DNA of 11,146 bases from an uncultured Clostridium sp. (GTDB lineage: Bacteria > Bacillota > Clostridia > TANB77 > CAG-508). Positions 6,505 through 11,146 of the stretch are shown here, in pieces; within the stretch, counting starts at the first letter, position 1, and every line of letters starts with the position of its first letter. The DNA lies in assembly GCA_946008205.1 (NCBI GenBank), contig CAMGAZ010000029.1, positions 1 through 11,146 of the forward strand, given 5' to 3'. The notes below the pieces were generated by a model that did not search any database, was not told the origin of the DNA, and saw only the letters and a list, made by a program, of their open reading frames with translations. The translations under genes were made by a program, and so were the position numbers.

Positions 6505-7125
6505 ATGGAAATCTATGGATATGCAAGAGTAAGTAGTCATGAACAGAAATTAGATAGACAATTAAAAGCTCTGTCTGATGCGGGAGTGGCTGAAGATCAT
6601 GTATTTAGTGATAAAGCCTCAGGCAAGGATTTTAATCGTCCGTCTTACCAAAGACTCATGAAGGTAATTAAAGAAGGTGACACTCTAGTCATAAAATCTT
6701 TAGACAGGCTCTCGCGCCATTATGAGGAAGCGCTGCAAATGTGGTCAGAATTAATTCAAAAGCGCCATATTCAAATAAAAGTAATTGATACGCCTTTTCT
6801 TAATACTAATAATGAACTTGGAGAAATGGGAATATTTATTAATAATCTTATAGTAAATGTCTTGTTTTTTAGTGCTGAACAAGAGCGAAAATTTATTAAA
6901 CAGCGTCAAGCTGAGGGTATTGCAATAGCGAAAGAAAAAGGAGTAGCATTTGGGCGTCCAACTAAAAAACTCCCAGAAAACTTTCCAATGATTTATAATC
7001 TTTGGAAAGAAGGCTATCCAATCACTGCGCTCTTGCAGTTTGCCGATGGTTACTGTTATAGCACTTTGCGTAATATGTTAAAAGACCCAAAAAAATATGG
7101 CGCTGATTTGGACAAATTATTATAA
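6505..7125 (+). CDS. Small serine recombinase (resolvase/invertase family)
   Basis: A 206-residue recombinase of the Hin/Gin/Tn3-resolvase type, which cuts and rejoins DNA at short sites through a serine-DNA link. The N-terminal catalytic domain carries YGYARVSS with R8 and catalytic S10, then NRPS with R45, and LDRLSR with R68 and R71. All sit at the gamma-delta resolvase positions, so the active site is complete. The long E-helix region is about 104-140, with AEQERKFIKQR at 124-134. GRP (150-152) leads into a C-terminal segment (about 155-195) that fits the usual DNA-binding helix-turn-helix. The length is normal for the family. It has its own promoter and starts 111 bp after gene C; the holin follows 48 bp later. 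Its GCGC-containing composition matches the phage backbone, not the A-B-C cassette. Inversion or exchange of tail-tip genes is the obvious job by analogy with Gin and Hin, but no matched site pair was found. Confidence 0.9.
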   Translation: MEIYGYARVSSHEQKLDRQLKALSDAGVAEDHVFSDKASGKDFNRPSYQRLMKVIKEGDTLVIKSLDRLSRHYEEALQMWSELIQKRHIQIKVIDTPFLNTNNELGEMGIFINNLIVNVLFFSAEQERKFIKQRQAEGIAIAKEKGVAFGRPTKKLPENFPMIYNLWKEGYPITALLQFADGYCYSTLRNMLKDPKKYGADLDKLL

Positions 7126-7173
7126 TCTTATTAATGGATTTTTTATTTCTTATATAAAGGAGGAATAAATTCC

Positions 7174-7557
7174 ATGGAACAATATATATACCAAATTATT
7201 GAAGCGCTGTGCGCGATTCTCGGCATTGTACTCATTCGTCTTTTGCATAATTTTGCTACAAAGGCTAAACAAGAGGTAAAGAATGAAAAAGCTAGTTTCT
7301 ACATAGACTTGTTAGAAAAATCTATTCAAGATGCGGTTTCCGCTACGAACCAGACCTATGTAGATGCACTCAAGGAGCAAGGTAAATTTGACGAAAGTGC
7401 GCAGAAGTTTGCCTTTAACAAAACTAAGAAAGCAGTTATGGATGTTTTAGGCGAAAATGGTCAGAAAATACTGGGAGCCGCAATAAAAGATTTAGATGCT
7501 TATATAGATGCTAAAATCGAAGCTGCGGTTAAAGAAGAAAAAATATTTACAAAATAA
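7174..7557 (+). CDS. Phage holin, LLH family
   Basis: A 127-residue protein with one N-terminal membrane segment (about residues 4-24, YIYQIIEALCAILGIVLIRLL) followed by a charged helical body. The patterns AVSATNQTYVDALKEQGKFD (53-72) and LDAYIDAKIEAAV near the end match what I remember of the LLH holin family (Holin_LLH). Holins collect in the cytoplasmic membrane and time lysis, letting an endolysin reach the wall. The ATG at 7174 is preceded by AAAGGAGG (7156-7163), ten bases away. No endolysin lies in this window, so it is probably elsewhere. The gene ends at a strong bidirectional terminator, closing the plus-strand late module. Confidence 0.75.
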   Translation: MEQYIYQIIEALCAILGIVLIRLLHNFATKAKQEVKNEKASFYIDLLEKSIQDAVSATNQTYVDALKEQGKFDESAQKFAFNKTKKAVMDVLGENGQKILGAAIKDLDAYIDAKIEAAVKEEKIFTK

Positions 7558-7560
7558 GAA

Positions 7561-7597
7561 AAAGGGTAGTAACATAAGTTACTACCCTTTGTTTTTT
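7561..7597. terminator. Bidirectional terminator between convergent modules
   Basis: A perfect 13-bp stem, AAAGGGTAGTAAC (7561-7573) with GTTACTACCCTTT (7578-7590), has an ATAA loop. GTTTTTTT follows on the plus strand, and an interrupted T-run lies on the minus strand. It ends both the holin transcript and the minus-strand operon. Confidence 0.93.
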
Positions 7598-7906
7598 TTA
7601 TGTGATTCTTGAGAAAATTTTATTAGCTTGAGCTATGATTTCAAATCCATACGTGGCTATTAGATCAGCAATAAACTCTTCTAGTTCTGCACTCATAGCG
7701 ACATTATAACTAAACATCGCAGCATGAGTAATCTCATGAGCTAGAACTTTCCATGTTAAAGCTTCGTCTAAGTTATCTACGATATAAATACCCTTAGTTT
7801 GCCAGTCACACGCGCCTATAGTCCAAGTTCCGTCTGGCTGGCGCATTTCAGGATGATTGGGAGATACAAGATATATCTCCCATTTAACATTATTAATCTT
7901 TATCAA
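7598..7906 (-). CDS. Small HEITH zinc metallopeptidase-like protein
   Basis: A 102-residue product with the zinc-site motif HEITH (H57, E58, H61). About 16 residues on, EEFIADLIATYG (76-87) could supply the third ligand (E76 or E77), as in gluzincin-like peptidases. It is much shorter than most peptidases but similar to small phage proteins with this motif; target unknown. The start is TTG 7906: a TAG in the same frame lies two codons upstream, so no earlier start is possible, and the next ATG (residue 21) would remove the first strands. TTG overlaps the previous gene's TGA stop (TTGA, 7903-7906), and no strong ribosome binding site is seen, so translation probably depends on coupling. It is the last gene of the minus operon, directly before the terminator. 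Confidence 0.65.
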   Translation of the reverse strand: MIKINNVKWEIYLVSPNHPEMRQPDGTWTIGACDWQTKGIYIVDNLDEALTWKVLAHEITHAAMFSYNVAMSAELEEFIADLIATYGFEIIAQANKIFSRIT

Positions 7907-8481
7907 ATTCTATTCACAAGACCTGCCATCTTATTCCTTAATAAATCTTTTTCCTCTTGCGATAAATCATTTATCATTTCTACTATGTCTTGAGTTAAAT
8001 CATTTATATACTTATCTAATTCTTTCATTTTTGTTTCTTTATCTAAATGACCTTCGCGCGCTTCAATATAGCCTTTTCTTGAAAGACCACTTCTACCTTC
8101 GCGCGAATCCCGTTTCATGGTCGGTACCTTAGTCTCACGATATGGACCTATAGCATCGTCATACTCAGAATAGCGTCCGGAGTTCGTTCTAGTTCCGCGC
8201 CCATCGTGATAGTACATTCTATAAGGCTCGTTTTGTTCATATCTGTCTCTATCGTACATTGGATTAGGATAATATGGAAGCTCTCTAAAATAGCGTCTTT
8301 TTCCATGCTCATCTTTCTCTTCCATTGCTTCTACTATTGTATGATAATAACAAGCTTCTTCAAGGTCTTTAATCATATCTACGACTTCGCCCATTTCGTG
8401 CGCGTCTACATTACCAAGATCTCCAATCTGACCCTGAACTGCAGCGATTAAAGTCTTTTTTATTGTCTTTAAACCTTCCAT
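7903..8481 (-). CDS. Tyr/Arg-rich phage protein of unknown function
   Basis: A 192-residue protein in three parts. A helical N-terminus (1-60) contains HEMGEVVDMIKDLEEACYYHTIVEAM. A low-complexity centre (about 62-118) is rich in Tyr, Arg, Asp and Gly and is probably disordered. A helical C-terminus (about 148-192) contains MKELDKYINDLTQDIVEMIND and looks coiled-coil forming. From memory, proteins like this recur in gut Firmicutes phages and prophages, next to the genes seen here, without a known role. It starts one base after the stop of the jelly-roll gene, with AAAGGGTGG as a weak ribosome binding site inside that gene. Its TGA overlaps the TTG of the metallopeptidase. Confidence 0.65.
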   Translation of the reverse strand: MEGLKTIKKTLIAAVQGQIGDLGNVDAHEMGEVVDMIKDLEEACYYHTIVEAMEEKDEHGKRRYFRELPYYPNPMYDRDRYEQNEPYRMYYHDGRGTRTNSGRYSEYDDAIGPYRETKVPTMKRDSREGRSGLSRKGYIEAREGHLDKETKMKELDKYINDLTQDIVEMINDLSQEEKDLLRNKMAGLVNRI

Positions 8482-8482
8482 A

Positions 8483-8902
8483 TTATGCCACCCTTTCTAC
8501 AATTAAATTTGCATTTTGAATGTCTATATTTACTCCACTAAGATTTTTAATACTTATAGAATAATTATCTCCGCGAGGAACATTTAAAAACATACTTGAG
8601 AATACATTAAAATAATCTCCAACTGCGGCAGGTGTTACTATCATTGAAGTTGATGAAGCTGGTTCTCCATCTATTGCAAGAGCTAAGGTAATTGGTCCAA
8701 CTGTTGCGCCCGTTGCAAGTGCTACATTTCCTCCAAATGAAATTCTAAAGCGGGAGCGGCACTGCTGTGTCACTCCTCTAAGATTAACTAACCCAGAGCC
8801 TTGCCTATGGATTATGCTACATGACCCCGGAACCGCAGTTGCTGTAAATAAAACGTTTCCGTTTGAAGCTACTGTTTGAACAGCATTAGCAGTTATTTCC
8901 AT
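8483..8902 (-). CDS. Jelly-roll-like phage protein
   Basis: A 139-residue beta-rich protein. It reads like a small TNF/C1q-type jelly roll: alternating strands such as VLFTATAVPGSCSI (17-30), RFRISFGGNVALATG (52-66), GPITLALAIDGEP and YFNVFSSMFLNVPRG, ending in NANLIVERVA. Proteins of this kind form trimers in spore-surface and phage structural proteins, so a surface or decoration role is possible. I remember close relatives in gut Firmicutes genomes annotated only as hypothetical. No signal peptide or membrane segment is visible. The ATG at 8902 is preceded by AAAGGAG, and the gene lies 14 bp after the Gly-rich gene in the same operon. Confidence 0.6.
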   Translation of the reverse strand: MEITANAVQTVASNGNVLFTATAVPGSCSIIHRQGSGLVNLRGVTQQCRSRFRISFGGNVALATGATVGPITLALAIDGEPASSTSMIVTPAAVGDYFNVFSSMFLNVPRGDNYSISIKNLSGVNIDIQNANLIVERVA

Positions 8903-8916
8903 ATACTACTCCTTTC

Positions 8917-9783
8917 TTATGCGAGCGCGCCAGTATTATAGTTGCAGCCGCATCCACCATAGTTATAATTATAAGAACCAGTATAAGGATTTGGTACTAC
9001 ATATGCTGGCATTGCAGGTTTTGCGCCAAGCTGCTGTACAAGATAAGCGTTCTGAGCTTGCTGTGAAGCCGCGAACTTAAGTGACTGATTTTCTGCTGTG
9101 AGTGCGCTAAGTCTATCCTGAGTTAAGAAGTCGAGGATTGAACGAGTATTTGCGTTCTGATTATCAATTATGTCTCTTGCGCTATCTGTTACTGCTTGTC
9201 TAGTCTGACACTCTTGAGTCGCGAGATTGTAGTTAAGGTCTGAGAATCCTTGAGCTATCTGAGTTTTGCTGTCACAACAACATGCTGCCTGTTGAGCCGC
9301 CATGTTATTCAGCTGTGCAGTAATTGCATTTGTATTCTGCATATTTGCAACAGTGTTAGAATTAATAGACTGTAAAATATCATAATCGCCATTAGTGATA
9401 GTATTCTGAACAGTATTAAAACCTTGGCAAAGTGAACTTTGTAAAGCCGCAGTATTATTCGCGCGAGCTAGTGCAGCACTAGCAAAACCTTCTGATGTAC
9501 CAGTAAATCCCGTTTCTACTGCACGAGCCAGATTAGCGAAATTACTTTCTTCACAGAGGTCAGCTCTAGTAAGTGCGCCCTGGAATGCTGGAGAATTTGC
9601 TGTACCTCCTCCAAAACCGCCTCTACCAAAGCCATCGCCATAACCGAAACCGCCCCAACAGAACATGAGGATAAGTATCAGCCACCATCCATCGCCGCCC
9701 CAACCTGAGTCTCTGTTACCATAACCACCAGTAGCCGCAGCGATATCTGCTAAACTATAACCATTAGTATTACCGTTAAACAT
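8917..9783 (-). CDS. Gly-rich, Cys-containing membrane-anchored phage protein
   Basis: A 288-residue protein of a type I remember as widespread in gut Firmicutes phages and prophages, without known function. The N-terminus has YSLADIAAATGG (9-20), then a Trp/hydrophobic segment WWLILILMFCW (33-43) inside glycine-rich sequence (to about 60), which may insert into a membrane. The long centre (65-240) is Gln/Asn/Ala-rich, predicted helical, with spaced aromatic residues and conserved-looking cysteines, including CCC at 168-170 and C192. DIIDNQNANTRSILDFL (204-220) is very characteristic. The C-terminus is Tyr/Asn/Gly-rich with CGC (278-280) and YVVPNPY (261-267). AGGAG precedes the ATG at 9783. 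It is the third gene of the minus operon. A virion-associated or membrane-linked fibrous role is possible but unproven. Confidence 0.65.
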   Translation of the reverse strand: MFNGNTNGYSLADIAAATGGYGNRDSGWGGDGWWLILILMFCWGGFGYGDGFGRGGFGGGTANSPAFQGALTRADLCEESNFANLARAVETGFTGTSEGFASAALARANNTAALQSSLCQGFNTVQNTITNGDYDILQSINSNTVANMQNTNAITAQLNNMAAQQAACCCDSKTQIAQGFSDLNYNLATQECQTRQAVTDSARDIIDNQNANTRSILDFLTQDRLSALTAENQSLKFAASQQAQNAYLVQQLGAKPAMPAYVVPNPYTGSYNYNYGGCGCNYNTGALA

Positions 9784-9792
9784 AAATTTCTC

Positions 9793-10044
9793 CTATCTAC
9801 GGAGCATTTCTTTCAATTCTGAGCTTGCCTTATCAAAATCCAATCCTTTGGCTTGATACATATTTCTTACAATTTGCTCCATATCGTTTGTTTTATGGGA
9901 ATTTGCAAGAGCTAAGAAATTTTGAGCCATTGGATTCTGAGACGCGCTTTGCTGTAGCATGCTCATTACAATTTGCTGTGGATTCGCCCCGTTTTTCAGT
10001 TGCATTATAACTTTTAGTCTAGGGTCCATCTGCATATTATTCAT
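9793..10044 (-). CDS. Small helical phage protein
   Basis: An 83-residue, all-helical protein. ANPQQIVMSMLQQ (20-32), NPMAQNFLALA (37-47) and MEQIVRNMYQAKGLDFDKA (55-73) fit a compact helical fold seen next to the same Gly-rich gene in other phages I recall. No function is known. The ATG at 10044 has a strong AAAGGAGG (10051-10058) that overlaps the stop of the preceding gene, 12 bp upstream, so it is tightly linked in the operon. Confidence 0.6.
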   Translation of the reverse strand: MNNMQMDPRLKVIMQLKNGANPQQIVMSMLQQSASQNPMAQNFLALANSHKTNDMEQIVRNMYQAKGLDFDKASSELKEMLRR

Positions 10045-10056
10045 TCTTTTCCTCCT

Positions 10057-10479
10057 TTAAAAATTAATATCTAAAGGCTTCACGGCAGGTTGCTCAGGCG
10101 TAGGGGTTGGTTCTTCTACAGGCGGAATTTGCTGATTTTGCTGCAAAAGCGCGGTTAGCTTAGATATAACGTTATTGAATTCTTCTCTTGTAATATAATC
10201 TCCTTCTGAGAATTCAAAGTTGTTAGGAATCTCTTTTAATACATACATTTTAAGTGGCGCAGTTCCGTCCATCTGAAATTGTTTAGTGTAAATGCGGTTA
10301 TTAGCTAAATCTGGGAAATAGTTAATTACACCATCAAAGTCTATGGCGATTGCTCGCGCCTCTTCTATAGAAGATACCGGTCTACCCTTTAAACCTGTCG
10401 GAGGAGCATTATAAATTGGCGCTCTAGGTGGGATATTTATCCCTTGCGCGCCGGGGTAATAATTATTGTTATTCAACAC
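10057..10479 (-). CDS. Proline-rich phage protein, first gene of the minus operon
   Basis: A 140-residue product. The core GRPVSSIEEARAIAIDFDGVINYFPDLANNRIYTKQF (32-68) is a pattern I remember from phages of gut Firmicutes, with the recurring words 'PVSS-EEAR', 'DFDG' and 'FPDLAN-RIYTKQ'. The ends are disordered: Asn/Pro-rich at 1-30 and Pro/Glu/Gln-rich at 115-137. A short helix around 95-112 may mediate assembly. No ATG is present. GTG 10479 and TTG 10476 both follow AAAGGAG (10484-10490), and the spacing favours TTG slightly. This gene opens the six-gene minus-strand operon downstream of the repeat-rich control region. Function unknown; a structural or morphogenesis role is likely from context. 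Confidence 0.65.
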   Translation of the reverse strand: MLNNNNYYPGAQGINIPPRAPIYNAPPTGLKGRPVSSIEEARAIAIDFDGVINYFPDLANNRIYTKQFQMDGTAPLKMYVLKEIPNNFEFSEGDYITREEFNNVISKLTALLQQNQQIPPVEEPTPTPEQPAVKPLDINF

Positions 10480-10502
10480 AATTCTCCTTTCTTGGAATTT
10501 AT

Positions 10503-10508
10503 ATTATA
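10503..10508 (-). promoter_or_regulatory. -10 element of the minus operon promoter
   Basis: TATAAT on the minus strand (10503-10508), 13 bp before the SD. The best -35 at 17 bp is ATAACT, a poor match. A good -10 with a poor -35 is typical of promoters that need an activator, and repeated boxes lie upstream. Confidence 0.55.
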
Positions 10509-10553
10509 CTTTAAACCCCTTCATTAGTTATAAAAAATATAAGAAGATGATTG

Positions 10554-10563
10554 CGAATATTCG
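10554..10563. promoter_or_regulatory. Palindromic operator-like site
   Basis: CGAATATTCG is a perfect 10-bp palindrome. It extends to 16 bp (10551-10566) with one mismatched pair. It lies between the -10 box and the repeated boxes, where a repressor or activator could bind. Confidence 0.4.
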
Positions 10564-10573
10564 TAACTGTAAT

Positions 10574-10665
10574 TTCCGACAAAATTCTACAAATTTCGAC
10601 AAATTACTGCGCTCAGCCTGCTGGATTCGACAAATTGCTATACTCAGCTTACTGAATTCGACAAA
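10574..10665. repeat. Five helically phased TTCGACAAA-type boxes (Spo0A-box-like)
   Basis: Boxes start at 10574 (TTCCGACAAA, one extra C), 10585 (TTCTACAAA), 10595, 10626 and 10657 (all TTCGACAAA). The spacings of 11, 10, 31 and 31 bp are all close to whole helical turns. On the minus strand each exact copy reads TTTGTCGAA and contains TGTCGAA, the known Spo0A box. They lie upstream of the minus operon promoter. A phage-encoded regulator with similar taste is the alternative. Confidence 0.6.
10595..10656. repeat. Two tandem 31-bp repeats
   Basis: Units 10595-10625 and 10626-10656 match at 24 of 31 positions. The first nine bases of a third copy follow at 10657. All seven differences are transitions. 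Each unit holds a short inverted repeat (TCAG-n4-CTGR, at 10613-10624 and 10644-10655) that stays pairable in RNA through a U-G pair in the first unit. Confidence 0.75.
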
Positions 10666-10685
10666 ACAGCAAAGGTAAAAAAGGT

Positions 10686-10722
10686 AAAAAAAAATAGAAT
10701 CGCATTTAAGCGATTCTATTTT
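10686..10722 (-). terminator. Terminator of the partial right-edge gene
   Basis: A perfect 13-bp stem, 10691-10703 with 10710-10722, has a 6-nt loop. On the minus strand it is followed by a run of nine T (10686-10694, partly inside the stem). The stop codon of the right-edge gene (TAG, 10716-10718) lies inside the stem. It insulates the next operon's control region. Confidence 0.9.
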
Positions 10723-11146
10723 ATAATTACCAATACTGAGATTGGATTTATCGGTTGGTGTCCTGCTATAAATTGAATTTTTCCTTCTTCTACTTTGCAA
10801 GCCATAATCAGACTGTATTCACGTTCATTTTCAGTACATTGTATTACTACAGATTCTGGGTCATTCACGCTAGCAATTTCTTCCTCGTATATCCAACGTG
10901 ACTCGACCTCGGACCATTTATCCTTTTCTAAAGTGATTGGGAACATCTTCGCACCCATAGAAACCTGGATTAAAAGATCGTTAAGCTGTTCGCGCAATTC
11001 TGCTATGTCATTGATAGTTGCAATTTCATCAGCTTCTATTATTTCATCCTTTTGTACTATCGCATTTGCCGCAACCCCAACACGCTCAGTCTCAGACACA
11101 TCGGCGTACATTAGGGCATTTTTTGCGCTGGCGCGCTGTAAATAAA
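10716..11146 (-). CDS. Phage structural protein, partial (5' end beyond the window)
   Basis: The frame stays open to the right edge. The sequence before the first ATG (11111) reads as protein (LQRASAKNAL, then MYADVSETERVGVAANAIVQK), so the true start is outside. What remains is at least 143 codons. The first half contains an acidic helical stretch, IIEADEIATINDIAELREQLNDLL. The last 80 residues form a beta domain, from FPITLEKDKWSEVESRWIY to KIQFIAGHQPINPISVLVII. They follow the pattern 'W...Y...v....P...' and 'g.i.F.a...P...i.V.v' that I remember from C-terminal domains of many phage structural proteins. A virion or decoration role is inferred; no enzyme motif is seen. It ends within a strong terminator. 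Confidence 0.6.
   Translation of the reverse strand, partial: YLQRASAKNALMYADVSETERVGVAANAIVQKDEIIEADEIATINDIAELREQLNDLLIQVSMGAKMFPITLEKDKWSEVESRWIYEEEIASVNDPESVVIQCTENEREYSLIMACKVEEGKIQFIAGHQPINPISVLVIIK

Noticed and set aside
10574..10665. CRISPR array or replication iterons
   Set aside because: Too few units, the repeats run without unique spacers, and no Cas gene, DnaA box or replication gene is visible. The position before a promoter fits an operator better.
10528..10800. 90-codon minus-strand frame across the control region
   Set aside because: It runs through the terminator, the repeats and the palindrome; the translation has no protein-like pattern.
1..11146. Altered genetic code
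   Set aside because: TGA acts as a stop at 7903, TAA and TAG are also used as stops, and tryptophan is encoded by TGG throughout.

Overview
The window looks like a piece of an AT-rich phage or prophage of a low-GC Gram-positive (Firmicutes/Bacillota) host, probably a gut anaerobe. The signs are strong AGGAGG-type ribosome binding sites, tail and baseplate genes, a phage tail-fibre motif (GGTGGTTAEQARTNLGV), an LLH-type holin, and a block of small proteins of a kind I remember from gut Firmicutes phages. The standard bacterial code fits: TGA ends a gene at 7903 and tryptophan is read from TGG.

Layout. 1-126 is AT-rich and has no visible gene. 127-3955 (+) is a tail/baseplate run: the C-terminal part of a tail structural protein, a 209-aa structural protein, and a 765-aa tail fibre that ends at a strong bidirectional terminator. 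3993-6393 is a cassette of three unrelated-looking genes. Two (A and B) are on the minus strand and one (C) on the plus strand, and all three begin with the same short tag, M-x-x-NGILLG. C has a sialidase-type Asp-box. The 239-bp divergent space between B and C (5003-5241) is full of hairpins, including a terminator with a possible competing antiterminator pairing. Next on the plus strand are a complete small serine recombinase (6505-7125) with its own promoter and a holin (7174-7557), closed by a second bidirectional terminator.

From 7598 to 10479 a tight six-gene operon runs on the minus strand: a proline-rich phage protein, a small helical protein, a Gly/Cys-rich membrane-anchored protein, a jelly-roll-like protein, a Tyr/Arg-rich protein and a small HEITH metallopeptidase. 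Its control region (10480-10690) holds five TTCGACAAA-type boxes spaced 11, 10, 31 and 31 bp, so all lie on about one face of the helix. Read on the minus strand they are TTTGTCGAA, which contains the Spo0A box TGTCGAA. A further structural gene, cut by the right edge, ends at a terminator just before this region.

Inference on how it works: the plus-strand genes build the tail tip and fibre. The NGILLG genes look like swappable tip or receptor-binding pieces sharing one docking tag, and the adjacent recombinase may reshuffle or may have delivered them. The whole 3.7-6.7 kb stretch lacks the tetranucleotide GCGC, which is abundant elsewhere in the window, so the cassette looks foreign. The minus operon may be tied to the host's sporulation regulator through the phased boxes.
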